Part shown: positions 1 through 8,608 of the stretch, piece after piece
How the letters are laid out: each line of letters begins with the position of its first letter
Position numbering within the stretch: the first letter of the stretch is position 1
NCBI RefSeq assembly: GCF_008373755.1
Contig: NZ_VUJV01000003.1
Location: 248,001-312,000, forward strand
Direction of reading: 5' to 3'
Origin: Nocardioides humilatus
GTDB taxonomy: Bacteria; Actinomycetota; Actinomycetes; Propionibacteriales; Nocardioidaceae
Length of the DNA stretch: 64,000 bases
Program-made: the position numbers and the translations under genes
The notes under the pieces: model-generated
The model's input: the letters and a program-made list of their open reading frames with translations, nothing else
Database searches by the model: none
Told to the model about the DNA's origin: nothing

Positions 1-284
1 ATGCCCTCGTGGCCCATCGAGATGCCGTCGGAGACGGAGATGGTGCCGAACTCGAGGGGGTAGCCACCGGCGGCGTGCACGCCGTTCTTGACGGCCTTCG
101 CGAGCCGGTCGAGCGACAGGTTGCAGGGCGTGATCTCGTTCCAGCTCGACGCGACGCCGATCTGGGACTTGGCGAAGTCGTCGTCACCCATGCCTACCGC
201 GCGGAGCATGCCTCGGGCGGCGGCCCTCTCGAGGCCGTCCGTGACGTCGCGCGAGCGGGGCTTGATGTCGGGGGCTTCGGTCAT
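1..284 (-). CDS. ilvD: Dihydroxy-acid dehydratase, N-terminal part (runs off the window)
   Basis: Only the first 94 or so codons are inside the window; the gene continues past position 1. The translation from the ATG at 284-282 begins [17 protein letters not shown] and contains [31 protein letters not shown] and the start of the [17 protein letters not shown] region, which are hallmark N-terminal motifs of IlvD. The Cys in the TPCN motif is an iron-sulfur cluster ligand in this family. IlvD dehydrates 2,3-dihydroxy-acids in valine, leucine and isoleucine synthesis in the cytoplasm. It faces away from the small gene starting at 431, so 285-430 must hold the promoters of both. Confidence 0.93.
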   Translation of the reverse strand, partial: MTEAPDIKPRSRDVTDGLERAAARGMLRAVGMGDDDFAKSQIGVASSWNEITPCNLSLDRLAKAVKNGVHAAGGYPLEFGTISVSDGISMGHEG

Positions 285-430
285 GGCTCGAGCGTAATGG
301 CCGCCTCCGAGCCACCCTGCCCGGTCCCGCACTTAGATACGTAGCGACCACGGATGTACGGCGCTCCCCTGGCAACCAGTCTTTGAGTGCACCACCAGAA
401 CACTTTCCAAGACAGCGGGGGGACGCGACC

Positions 431-742
431 GTGACCACACTTCTCATCAGCCTCGATCTCGACCCCGTGCGCGCGGACGAGGTGGTCAGGCTGCTGAGAG
501 GCGAGATGGCGCCCTGGATGCGCCAGCAGACCGGCTACCTCACCAGCCACTGGTTCCTGGCCGACGACCGGCAGCACTGCACGATCACGGTCGAGTTCGA
601 GGACCGCCCCCAGGCCTCCGACGTCGCCCAGGCGACCCTCGCCCTGCCCTCCAACACCGACCGCAGCTGGAACGTCGGCCGGGTCGAGATCGTCGACGAC
701 CTCGGCCTCGCCCCGCGGCCCGGGTTACGCCTCGAGGGATAG
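431..742 (+). CDS. Small conserved protein, possibly ABM/ferredoxin-like fold
   Basis: A 103-residue cytoplasmic protein with no signal peptide. The GTG at 431 is preceded by a strong G-rich ribosome binding site (GGGGGGA, 416-422); a TTG at 383 would add a 16-residue leader without such a site, so 431 is preferred. The alternation of beta strands with one helix, and the order TLLISLDLD - helix - GYLTSHWFLADDRQHCTITVEFE, looks like the antibiotic-biosynthesis-monooxygenase type ferredoxin-like fold, but I cannot confirm a family. Its last 18 bases overlap the convergent end of the LuxR regulator gene. Function unknown. Confidence 0.7.
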   Translation: MTTLLISLDLDPVRADEVVRLLRGEMAPWMRQQTGYLTSHWFLADDRQHCTITVEFEDRPQASDVAQATLALPSNTDRSWNVGRVEIVDDLGLAPRPGLRLEG

Positions 743-3595
743 GTGGGCCCCGAGCTCCCCGCGGTCGTTGGCACCGGTGCGCTGGAGCAGCCGGGCGACG
801 TGGGTCTCGACCGTGCGGACCGACAGGAACAGCCGGTCGGCGATGGCCTTGTTGGCGAGTCCTTCGACGACGAGCTCCATGACGTCGTACTCACGGGCGG
901 TGACGCCGAGGGCCTGCAGGTGCGCAGGGACCCGGTCGCTCCCGACGGCACGCCGGGGTACGGCGATGCCCGCCTCGCGCATGGCGACCCGGCACGCGGA
1001 GGCGGCCTCGGTCTGGCCGTAGTCGACGAACCCGTCCAGCGCCTGCCGGAACCACTGGTCCGGCGCACCCCAGCCGTCGGCGGCAGCCGCTCGGGCGACC
1101 AGCGCTCGGGCGTGGAGCTCCATCCACGGCTCGCGACCTCCGAAGGGCCACTCGGCGTCGGCGAAGACCTGCGCGGCCTGTTCCTTCTCCCCCGTGCGCC
1201 CGAGCACGATCGCGTCGGCGCAGCGCAGCACGAAGTGGTTGTAGGGAGCGTTGGCCTGCGGTCCGTTGCGGATCGCTTCCCGTGCGGCCGCTCCCCCGTC
1301 GCCCGAGCGGTCCAGGACGGTGTCGAGCAGCGCCCAGAGCCCGCGGGTGGAGAACGGGAGCGAGCGGAAGTGCTCCGCAGCGGCGACGGCCGACGCCCAG
1401 TGGTCGAGGGCCTCGTCGTAGCGACCGCGCGTGAGCGCGACCGGTCCGAGCACGTGGCCGGGGATGCCGACCGCCAGCATCGCGGGGTCGTGGGGCACCT
1501 CGTGGGCGCGCGCGAGATCGGCGGCCATCGCGTCGTCGTCGCCCTGGAGGCCGTGCGTCAGCGCGCGGACCATGTAGGCGACCGAGAGGTCGGGGAGCCG
1601 GAGCCGGCCCATCATCTCGACGGCGTTCTCGATCGCGGCCATCGCGTCGTCGAGCTCGAAGTAGCGGGTCCGCAGCATGTTGAGGTCGAGCTCGACGCGG
1701 GCCGCGGTCGCGATCGCGCCCGCTGACAGGGCAGCCGTGCGGGCCGCCACGAGCCGGTCGCCGGTCGGCCGCCGCCGGATGATGTCGAGGGACCCGAGGA
1801 GCGCGAGCAGCCGGCACCGCCACAGCACGAGGCCGCTCCGGTCGGCGAGGCGGAAGCCCTCCTCGAAGGCCTCCTCGGACTCGATCACGTCGACGCCGCG
1901 CGCGGCGCGGCCGATGATCTCCCACGCCTCGCACGCGACCTCGGGCCGGTCGGAGCCGACCTCAGCGAGCGCCGCCCGCGCCCGCTCCTCGGCTGCTCGC
2001 TCGTCCTCGCGGCCCAGCGCGAGTCGCGCGGAGAGGACGTGGTGCAGCGCGGGGTCGCCCGCCGCCAGAGCGAGGGCCTCCTCGGCCTCGTCCCAGCGTC
2101 CACCCGCGAGCAGGGCGCGCGCCAGCCGGAGCCGGAGCCGCCCGAGCCGCTCCTCCGCGTCGGTCCGGTCCTGGAGGTCCTCGATCAGGGCGTCGGCCGT
2201 GGCGATCGCGCGAGGGATGTCGCCCGCGAGCGCGTGCACCTCGAGCTCGGCCTCGCGGATCTCGATGTCGAGGTCACCACCGCGCTCTGCGAGAGCAGCG
2301 CCCTTCGCCAGCGCCTCCTGGGCGCTGGTGAGCGCGCCGCGGACGGTCGCGCTGCGCGCTGCCGCGAGCCAGTGCTCTGCTGCTCGCTGGTCGTCGCCCG
2401 CGGTCTCGAACAGCTCGGCCAGGGCCTGCGCGTCTCCCTCGCCGTCCCCGCCGCCCGCATCGACCGCCGCCGCGAGCGCGCCGGCCAACCGCCGGCGGTC
2501 GGGCGGCAAGACCGTGGAGAGGACGGCCTCGCGCGTCAGGGCGTGCCGGATGGCGAAGCCGTCGCCCGCGGGCACGACCAGGCGCTGCTCGCGCAGGTCG
2601 CGGATCGCGGAGGCGACGGCGCGGTCGTCGAGCGCGAGGGCGGTGCCCACGACCTGCCAGTCGAACTCGGTCCCGAGCAGGGCTGCCGCCTCCATGACCT
2701 CTCGCGCCACGGGGGTCACGGCGCTGAGGCGGGACTCCACCGACCGTGCGAACGACGGCGGCACGGTCGCCGACAGCTCGGCCCCAAGGCGCCAGCTCCC
2801 GTCCTCGTTGACGAGCGCGCCCGAGGACTGCAGGTCGGCCAGCACCTCCTCGACCAGGAGCGGGAACCCCGCCGAGAAGCGCAACACCCAGTCCGTCAGC
2901 TCATCAGGGGCGGCCTGGTCGAGGCAGGCGCCGAGCATCTCGCCGACCTCGCCGGTGTCGAGCGGTTCGAGCGCGAGCACCCGGGCCGCGCCACGGGTGT
3001 GCAGCGCGTCGAGCAGCTCGGCCACCGTCGGCGCGTCGTGGGGGCGGGTGGTCGCGACGACGTCCAGCGGTACGTCGCGGACGTTGTCGGCGACGTACTC
3101 GAGGACTCCGAGCGTCTCCGGGTCGGCCCAGTGCAGGTCCTCGATCAGCAGCAGCACGCCGGGGCCACCGATCGCGGCGGCCAGGCGCAGGAGCGCCTCC
3201 CCGACCAGCATGACCGAGGAGCCGCCGTCGTCAGGTGCGGTGCCGAACTGCGGGGCGAGCCGCCCCAGGGCGGGGAGGTACGGCGCCAAACGCCTGTCGT
3301 CCGGCACCGAGCCGGTCCGCAGCCAGGCCAGCAGCGCCTCGCCGAGCGGGCGCATCGGCATCGGCGCGGACGAGCGGACCGCTCGACCGGCGAGCACGGC
3401 CATACCGGCCTGCTCCGCCTCGGCGACCACCGTCGCAGCCAGCCGGGACTTGCCCACGCCGGCCTCTCCGCGCAGCACCCAGACGCCGCCGTGACCGGCT
3501 GCTGGCTGGAGGAGGGCATCCCGGAGCTGCGCCATCTCGGCGGCCCGGGACACCAAGACCGGACAACGCACGCGCTGATCGTAGAGGGCGACCAC
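725..3595 (-). CDS. Large ATP-binding LuxR-family transcriptional regulator (LAL type)
   Basis: A 956-residue regulator. An AAA/STAND-type ATPase lies at the N terminus with Walker A GEAGVGKS at about residues 43-50 and Walker B VLLLIEDLHWADPE at about 147-160. A long helical, TPR-like middle part follows, and a LuxR-type helix-turn-helix sits at the extreme C terminus (LTAREYD-like start, then NKAIADRLFLSVRTVETHVARLL). This is the architecture and length of large ATP-binding LuxR regulators. Start is GTG at 3595. A perfect 12-bp palindrome lies 17 bp upstream of the start and may be its operator. The neighbour at 3741 is divergent, so it is a candidate target. The inducer cannot be deduced from sequence. 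Confidence 0.9.
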   Translation of the reverse strand: MVALYDQRVRCPVLVSRAAEMAQLRDALLQPAAGHGGVWVLRGEAGVGKSRLAATVVAEAEQAGMAVLAGRAVRSSAPMPMRPLGEALLAWLRTGSVPDDRRLAPYLPALGRLAPQFGTAPDDGGSSVMLVGEALLRLAAAIGGPGVLLLIEDLHWADPETLGVLEYVADNVRDVPLDVVATTRPHDAPTVAELLDALHTRGAARVLALEPLDTGEVGEMLGACLDQAAPDELTDWVLRFSAGFPLLVEEVLADLQSSGALVNEDGSWRLGAELSATVPPSFARSVESRLSAVTPVAREVMEAAALLGTEFDWQVVGTALALDDRAVASAIRDLREQRLVVPAGDGFAIRHALTREAVLSTVLPPDRRRLAGALAAAVDAGGGDGEGDAQALAELFETAGDDQRAAEHWLAAARSATVRGALTSAQEALAKGAALAERGGDLDIEIREAELEVHALAGDIPRAIATADALIEDLQDRTDAEERLGRLRLRLARALLAGGRWDEAEEALALAAGDPALHHVLSARLALGREDERAAEERARAALAEVGSDRPEVACEAWEIIGRAARGVDVIESEEAFEEGFRLADRSGLVLWRCRLLALLGSLDIIRRRPTGDRLVAARTAALSAGAIATAARVELDLNMLRTRYFELDDAMAAIENAVEMMGRLRLPDLSVAYMVRALTHGLQGDDDAMAADLARAHEVPHDPAMLAVGIPGHVLGPVALTRGRYDEALDHWASAVAAAEHFRSLPFSTRGLWALLDTVLDRSGDGGAAAREAIRNGPQANAPYNHFVLRCADAIVLGRTGEKEQAAQVFADAEWPFGGREPWMELHARALVARAAAADGWGAPDQWFRQALDGFVDYGQTEAASACRVAMREAGIAVPRRAVGSDRVPAHLQALGVTAREYDVMELVVEGLANKAIADRLFLSVRTVETHVARLLQRTGANDRGELGAHLSLEA

Positions 3596-3611
3596 CGAGC
3601 TGGCTCGCGAT

Positions 3612-3623
3612 GACTACGTAGTC
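3612..3623. promoter_or_regulatory. Perfect 12-bp palindrome, candidate operator
   Basis: GACTACGTAGTC reads the same on both strands. It lies 17 bp upstream of the LuxR-type regulator start and 118 bp upstream of the divergent secreted-protein gene. Its core TACGTAG recurs at 338-344 in the ilvD/431 intergenic region. A role as a binding site of the LuxR-type protein is inference. Confidence 0.4.
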
Positions 3624-3740
3624 GGCGGAGTTGGTTGCGTAGTGCATGCGGATGTGGGGCACCCCCGTCACCGACGACTGTTGAGGCACTCCACCAACGG
3701 GCCACACCCCCCAGCTCGGTCCACCACGAAAGGCAGTCCC

Positions 3741-5666
3741 ATGCGCAAGCAGATCCTCGGTGCCACCGCCGCCATCCTCGGCGCGAGCGCCTTCTCGATC
3801 GGACTTCCGGCAGCCCCCACCCACGGCGTCGCCTGGAAGGCCTCCACCGCACTCCCCTTCCCCGCCGGCACGGTGAGCGAGGTCGAGGTCATCTCGACCG
3901 GTGACGGCGACGCCGTCGCCGCCGCGATCGTCAACGGCGGGGTGCTCGCCACCACCGCGGTCGACGGGGTCTGGAGCGGCTATGCGCAGGTCCGCGTGCC
4001 CGTCAACGCCAGCGGGCTCGCGATCGCCGCCAACAACAGCGGCGACGTGGTCGTCGGCTGGAAGGAGGAGATCTCAGGTGACACCCGCTTCGTCACCAGC
4101 CGCCAGACCGGCCCGACCACCTTCGGTGGCCTCCAGTACCTCACCCCCGGCAACGGCGCCGACGTCGTCGGCAACCCCGAGCTCGGCATCACCGGCGGCC
4201 GCAAGGTCATCGTCGCCGCCACGATCGACGACGTCGACGACGACATCGACAACCAGCTCGTCGTGACCGAGGCCGCCGAGGGTGCCAACCCGGGCACGCC
4301 GAAGATGATCTCCGCCTCTGACTCGTGGAACCCCTCCCTCGACGTGAACCAGAAGGGTGAGGCGCTGCTGGCCTACACCTACACCGGGCTGGTGACCGAC
4401 GTGGTGAGCGTGGCTCGACGCAGCGCCGCCGGCGTGTGGAACCTCGGCAACAGCACCCACAACTCCGGTGACGTCGCCGCCTACCCCGACGTGGCGCTCA
4501 GCGACAACGGCCAGGGCCAGGTCGTCTTCGCCGTCGTCAAGAACGGCTTCTACGTCGCCGAGTCCAGCCGGATCCTGCCCAACGGCACGGTCGAGAACGC
4601 CGACTCCATCTCGCCCCTGGACGAGTACGTCTACGAGGTGAGCGTCGACATCAACGCCACCGGCTCCGCGCTCTTCACCTGGGTCGCGAAGCAGAATGGC
4701 CTCGCCCGGATCCGCTACGCGACCGCGGCCGACCAGGCCGACCCGGCCCCGTCGCAGCTGCTCCTCGGCGCCAACGTCGACTTCACGACGCCGACCGCGC
4801 GCATCGCGGACAGCGGCCTGAAGGTCATCCAGTACTACACCGCCGGCTACGTCACCACGCAGTACCGCACCGGCAGCGTGCAGCCGTGGGTCTCCTCGTC
4901 GACCGCCAGCGGCTTCTCCCCCGGGCACAGTGTCGATGTCGATGCGGCAGGCAACGCCGTGTCGGTCGCCTTCAAGCCCAGCAACGCCACCGGACGGTTC
5001 CTCGACGCCGTCGGCCCCGTCATCACGATGGACGCCCTGCCCATCAACATGCTGGTCAACCCGCCGCTGCCGATGACGACGTTCGGGATCAGCTGGGACA
5101 TGTCGGACAGCCTCTCGGGCATCCCCAGCAGCGACGTCTACACGACCACGGCTAAGTGGAACGAGGCCAGCCACGGCAACCCCTACGTGATCGTCAACGA
5201 CGTCAACGGATCCGAGGCCGCTGTGCCGTGGATGCTCGGTACGACGTACTGCCTGCAGGTCCGCCCGACCGACAGCGCCGGCAACTCCACCACCACCGAC
5301 AAGCAGTGCACGACCATCCCGCTCGACGACCGCGCCCTGGTCGGTGACGGCTGGAACGAGACCGTGCAGACCGGCAACTTCCGCAACACCCTGCTGACCA
5401 CGACCAAGCACGGCCGGACCCTCACCCGGACCGGCGTCAAGGCCAAGCGACTGGCCCTGGTCGTCCGCAAGAGCGAGAACAGCGGCTCGGTGAAGGTGAC
5501 CTTCGGCGGCGAGGTGCTCGGCACCTTCAGCCTCAAGGGCGCCGGCAAGAAGAAGGTCATCGACCTCGCCTCCTACGGCACGGTCAAGACCGGCACCCTC
5601 AAGATCCAGGTCACCAGCGCCGACGGCAAGCTCGTCAGCATCGACGGCCTGGTGGTCGCCAAGTAG
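3741..5666 (+). CDS. Secreted protein with C-terminal beta-sandwich-like module, function unknown
   Basis: A 641-residue exported protein. The ATG at 3741 follows GAAAGGCAG and opens a Sec signal peptide (MRKQ, hydrophobic stretch, likely cleavage near residue 25-30). The mature part is rich in Thr, Ser, Asn and Asp with repeating strands such as SGDVVVGWKEE and GEALLAYTYTG, suggesting a beta-propeller or repeated beta-sandwich. A segment around 470-530 resembles an Ig/fibronectin-like domain (DSLSGIPSSDVY, YCLQVRPTDSAGNST). The last 110 residues (from ALVGDGWNETVQTGN) form a separate module like that ending the beta-helix protein at 31087-33638. No catalytic motif seen. The hairpin at 5683-5715 closes the transcription unit. 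Confidence 0.8.
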   Translation: MRKQILGATAAILGASAFSIGLPAAPTHGVAWKASTALPFPAGTVSEVEVISTGDGDAVAAAIVNGGVLATTAVDGVWSGYAQVRVPVNASGLAIAANNSGDVVVGWKEEISGDTRFVTSRQTGPTTFGGLQYLTPGNGADVVGNPELGITGGRKVIVAATIDDVDDDIDNQLVVTEAAEGANPGTPKMISASDSWNPSLDVNQKGEALLAYTYTGLVTDVVSVARRSAAGVWNLGNSTHNSGDVAAYPDVALSDNGQGQVVFAVVKNGFYVAESSRILPNGTVENADSISPLDEYVYEVSVDINATGSALFTWVAKQNGLARIRYATAADQADPAPSQLLLGANVDFTTPTARIADSGLKVIQYYTAGYVTTQYRTGSVQPWVSSSTASGFSPGHSVDVDAAGNAVSVAFKPSNATGRFLDAVGPVITMDALPINMLVNPPLPMTTFGISWDMSDSLSGIPSSDVYTTTAKWNEASHGNPYVIVNDVNGSEAAVPWMLGTTYCLQVRPTDSAGNSTTTDKQCTTIPLDDRALVGDGWNETVQTGNFRNTLLTTTKHGRTLTRTGVKAKRLALVVRKSENSGSVKVTFGGEVLGTFSLKGAGKKKVIDLASYGTVKTGTLKIQVTSADGKLVSIDGLVVAK

Positions 5667-5682
5667 GGCGCAGCTCGGGACC

Positions 5683-5715
5683 CGTGCGGCCGGCCCTGTG
5701 GGGGCCGGTCGCACG
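5683..5715 (+). terminator. Hairpin downstream of the secreted-protein gene
   Basis: A 13-bp stem (CGTGCGGCCGGCC against GGCCGGTCGCACG, one G-T wobble) with a 7-nt loop starts 17 bp after the stop codon. No U-run follows, as is usual in actinobacteria. Confidence 0.65.
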
Positions 5716-5805
5716 GCTGCGTCGTACGTCGAGCACCCGGGCGGCGAGGCGTAGCGTCGTGCTTGTTCGCCTGCGATTGAGGAGTATCTGAGAGACGCTG
5801 ACCGC

Positions 5806-6984
5806 ATGCGCTCCCGCGTCGCGACCGCCTCTCTCGCTGCCGGACTACTCCTCGCAGCGTGCCCAGTGGCAGCCACATCCTCACCGGTGAGATCGAGCGA
5901 GCCGAAGAAGTGCGGCGGGCAGGTCGTCACGGTCGATCTCAACGACCCTGACGCACCCGACCCGCTCCGTTCCGAGTCCGACGTCGTGCTCGGAACCGTG
6001 GCCAACGACTCGATCGCCACCGGCCCGGGCGACGATGTGGTGTGCGGGGGCCTCGGTGGCGACGGGATCAACGGTGGACTTGGCGACGACGTCCTCATCG
6101 GCGGGCCCGGCGATGACTTCCTGTCGGCCGGGGCCGGAGACGACCTGTATCTCGGAGGGCCTGGGAAGGATGTCGCGAGCTTCGAGTTCGCGGTCGCCCC
6201 GGTCGAGGTAGACCTGCGTCTCCGGGGTCCACAGGACACCGGTTGGGGGGCGGATACCCTCCATGAGGTCGAAGGAATCATCGGTTCGGACAACTTCGCC
6301 AACCGCCTTGTCGGCGATGCCTCGGACAACTACCTCCACGTGTTCAACTCCGAAGACAACGATCTTCAAGGTCGTGGCGGTGACGACAGCATCTTCGCCG
6401 GTGGAGATGTCGGGCGAGGCGGGGCCAACGAGTTGTGGGGTGGCCGCGGAGACGACAACGTGCATGCGGGTGGAGGGACGGACCGGGTGTTCGGCGGGCC
6501 CGGCGACGACGTCCTCTGCGGTGGGACTGGTGTCGATGTGGCCGGGGGCGGGCCTGGGAACGACGTCCTCTCCTCGTGCGACTGGCTCGGACACCCGGGC
6601 GACCAGGTCTATGGCGGGGCTGGCAACGACCTCTTGCGGTCGGCTGAGGGTGACGAGGTGCTGGTGGGTGGCGATGGGTTCGACGAGGTGCGGTACACCT
6701 CGTGGACCGGCCTGGGAGCCACCGTGGACCTGGCGCTCCGTGGTCCTCAGGACACGCGCGCTGCGGGGATCGACCACTTGGTCGGCATCGAAGGACTGAT
6801 CGGGACCGACGAGGGTGACGTCCTGCTCGGCGACGACGGACCCAACGCCCTCGCCGGCGGTCGAGGCCCCGACCTGCTCGATGGACGGGGCGGCGTGGAC
6901 ACCTGCGACGGGGGCGGTGGCGTGAACGAGATCGTCGGCTGCGAGGAAACGCCGGAGTCGAGTACGCCGGCCACGGCACGTTGA
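5806..6984 (+). CDS. RTX-type calcium-binding repeat lipoprotein
   Basis: A 392-residue protein. The N terminus MRSRVATASLAAGLLLAACPVAA has a lipobox-like LAAC, so the mature protein may be lipidated at Cys19. From about residue 60 it is built of glycine/aspartate nonapeptides of the GGxGxDxxx type (GGLGDDVLIGGPGDDFLSAG, GGPGDDVLCGGTG, GGRGPDLLDGRGG), which form calcium-binding parallel beta-rolls in the hemolysin-type family. Two near-identical stretches, VDLRLRGPQDT and VDLALRGPQDT, about 175 residues apart suggest an internal duplication. No type I secretion genes are adjacent, so a Sec-exported surface protein is likely. One of three RTX-like genes in this window. Confidence 0.85.
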   Translation: MRSRVATASLAAGLLLAACPVAATSSPVRSSEPKKCGGQVVTVDLNDPDAPDPLRSESDVVLGTVANDSIATGPGDDVVCGGLGGDGINGGLGDDVLIGGPGDDFLSAGAGDDLYLGGPGKDVASFEFAVAPVEVDLRLRGPQDTGWGADTLHEVEGIIGSDNFANRLVGDASDNYLHVFNSEDNDLQGRGGDDSIFAGGDVGRGGANELWGGRGDDNVHAGGGTDRVFGGPGDDVLCGGTGVDVAGGGPGNDVLSSCDWLGHPGDQVYGGAGNDLLRSAEGDEVLVGGDGFDEVRYTSWTGLGATVDLALRGPQDTRAAGIDHLVGIEGLIGTDEGDVLLGDDGPNALAGGRGPDLLDGRGGVDTCDGGGGVNEIVGCEETPESSTPATAR

Positions 6985-6993
6985 ACTGGTCGG

Positions 6994-7452
6994 TCAGCCC
7001 GCCTCGGCCACCGACTTCAGGGACGCGAGGCCCTTCTCGAAGTCCTTTCCGACGAACTTGTCCATCGGCACGACCTTGGTGATCACGGCGAAGAGGCCCT
7101 TGGTCACGCCCCGCATGGACCAGGTCACCTGGGTGCCGCCGTCGACGGGGAGCAGCTCGAAGGACACCTCGTTCTCCGCGGGGAAGGGCTTCTCGAAGTG
7201 CAGCATCAGGTCGACGCGCTGGTCCTCGGCGTGGGTGATCTCCATCGACCCCACGCCGGCCTTCTTGTTGCCGGACCACGCGTAGGACGCGCCGACCCCC
7301 GAGGTCGGACCGGAGTAATCGCGCTTCAGATCGGGGTCGAGGTCCTCCCACGGCGACCAGTCGCGCCACTGCCGGAAGTCGACGAGGTGGGCGCGCACCT
7401 GGGCCGGTGGCGCGTCGACGTAGACCGACTTGGCGACCTCGTAGGCACCCAC
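6994..7452 (-). CDS. SRPBCC (START-like) family protein
   Basis: A 152-residue cytoplasmic protein beginning with GTG at 7452. The pattern YEVAKSVYVDAPPAQVRAHL, FRQWRDWSPWEDLDPDLKRDYSG and a strand-rich middle ending in a long helix is typical of the SRPBCC/polyketide cyclase-like fold with a ligand cavity. The start lies 2 nt beyond the stop codon of the upstream BNR-repeat gene (7454), so the two are translationally coupled. Ligand unknown. It converges on the RTX gene, with 9 bp between the stops. Confidence 0.85.
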   Translation of the reverse strand: MGAYEVAKSVYVDAPPAQVRAHLVDFRQWRDWSPWEDLDPDLKRDYSGPTSGVGASYAWSGNKKAGVGSMEITHAEDQRVDLMLHFEKPFPAENEVSFELLPVDGGTQVTWSMRGVTKGLFAVITKVVPMDKFVGKDFEKGLASLKSVAEAG

Positions 7453-7453
7453 C

Positions 7454-8545
7454 TCAGCCCTCCCAACTGCCGGCCTTGACCGACATCACGTCGGGCAGGT
7501 TGCTGACCACCTCGCGCCAGGTCGTGCCGTCATCGGTAGACGCCCACACCGAGCCGTTGCGCGCGCCGAAGTAGATGCCAGCGGGATCGCGCCCGTCGGC
7601 ACACATGGCGTCGCGCATCACGCCGACGTAGAACGCCTCAGGGAGTCCCTCACCGTTGGCCGTCCAGGACTCACCGGCATCGTCGGAGCGCCACACCCGG
7701 GCCTGGCCCGCCGGTGGGTAGCGGCCCTCGGCGCCACCGGCCAGCGGGAAGACGTAGATCGTGTCGGGCCGGTGCGGGTGCACGACGATCGGGAAGCCGA
7801 AGTCGCTCGGCAGGTCGTCACCGATCGAGGTCCACGAGCCGCCCTCGTCATCGGAGCGGTAGACCCCGCCGTGGTTCTGCAGGTAGAGCCGTTCGGGGCG
7901 ATCGGGGTGGCGGGTGACCTTGTGCACGCACTGCCCGAACTCGGGGTAGCGCTGGTCCTCGGGGAGGAAGTCGGCTCGGATGCCCTGGTTGCGTGCGGTC
8001 CACGAGCCGCCGCCGTCGGTGGTCTGGTAGACCCCGCCGGTCGAGATCGCCGCGGTGATCGAGTCGGGGTCGGTGGGGTGTGGGAGGACCGTGTGGAACG
8101 CCTGGCCGCCGAAACCCTCGCCCCACTCCGGTCGCTGCGGGTGGTTCCACAGCCCTTCTTCGAGGGCGAACGTCAGCCCTCCGTCGCGGGACGTCCACAC
8201 GGCGCCGGGCTCGGTGCCGGCGTGGAGCACGCCCTCACCGGCCCCCGGGACGATCTGCCAGATCCGCTCGACGGTCGCCCCAGCGCCCTCGGGGAACTTG
8301 ATGCCCCCTCCCGGTGTCTCGTGCCAGGTCTCCCCCAGGTCGTCCGACCATCGGATCTGGGGGCCGAGCCAGCTCGACGAGGCACCGGCGAACAGCCGCG
8401 GGGTGGCGCCCCGGGTGTCGACGAGGCAGGAGTAGACCTCCTCCATGTCGTGGTGCGGGCCGCTCCACGACCAGTCCTCGCGGCGGTCGTCGGACCGACC
8501 GACCCAGAGCCCCTTGCGGGTGCCGACCATCAAGATGGTGCCCAT
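7454..8545 (-). CDS. BNR/Asp-box repeat beta-propeller protein (sialidase-like fold)
   Basis: A 363-residue protein without a signal peptide. It carries at least six Asp-box motifs (S-x-D-x-G-x-T/S-W), for example WSDDLGETW, TSRDGGLTF, TTDGGGSW, RSDDEGGSW, RSDDAGESW and STDDGTTW. These mark the blade turns of a six-bladed or larger beta-propeller, as in sialidases and photosystem II assembly factors. Sialidase activity is not supported, because I see no arginine triad and the protein looks cytoplasmic; such genes are often loosely annotated 'exo-alpha-sialidase'. It is co-transcribed with the SRPBCC gene downstream. Confidence 0.82.
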   Translation of the reverse strand: MGTILMVGTRKGLWVGRSDDRREDWSWSGPHHDMEEVYSCLVDTRGATPRLFAGASSSWLGPQIRWSDDLGETWHETPGGGIKFPEGAGATVERIWQIVPGAGEGVLHAGTEPGAVWTSRDGGLTFALEEGLWNHPQRPEWGEGFGGQAFHTVLPHPTDPDSITAAISTGGVYQTTDGGGSWTARNQGIRADFLPEDQRYPEFGQCVHKVTRHPDRPERLYLQNHGGVYRSDDEGGSWTSIGDDLPSDFGFPIVVHPHRPDTIYVFPLAGGAEGRYPPAGQARVWRSDDAGESWTANGEGLPEAFYVGVMRDAMCADGRDPAGIYFGARNGSVWASTDDGTTWREVVSNLPDVMSVKAGSWEG

Positions 8546-8608
8546 GTACGTCTCCGATCCCGTTGCCTGCTGCGGCGCCTGCGCGCGGCTGTCTCCTAGA
8601 TTGACCCG

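Noticed and set aside
1677-3613. Long plus-strand frames opposite the LuxR regulator
   Set aside because: Ser/Arg/Ala-rich shadow translations; the minus-strand gene has complete Walker and HTH motifs.
4074-6329. Long minus-strand frame across the secreted-protein and RTX genes
   Set aside because: Shadow of two well-supported plus-strand genes with signal peptides; no ribosome binding site or family motif.
7454-8545. Exo-alpha-sialidase
   Set aside because: Only Asp-box propeller motifs are seen; no signal peptide and no sialidase catalytic arginines.
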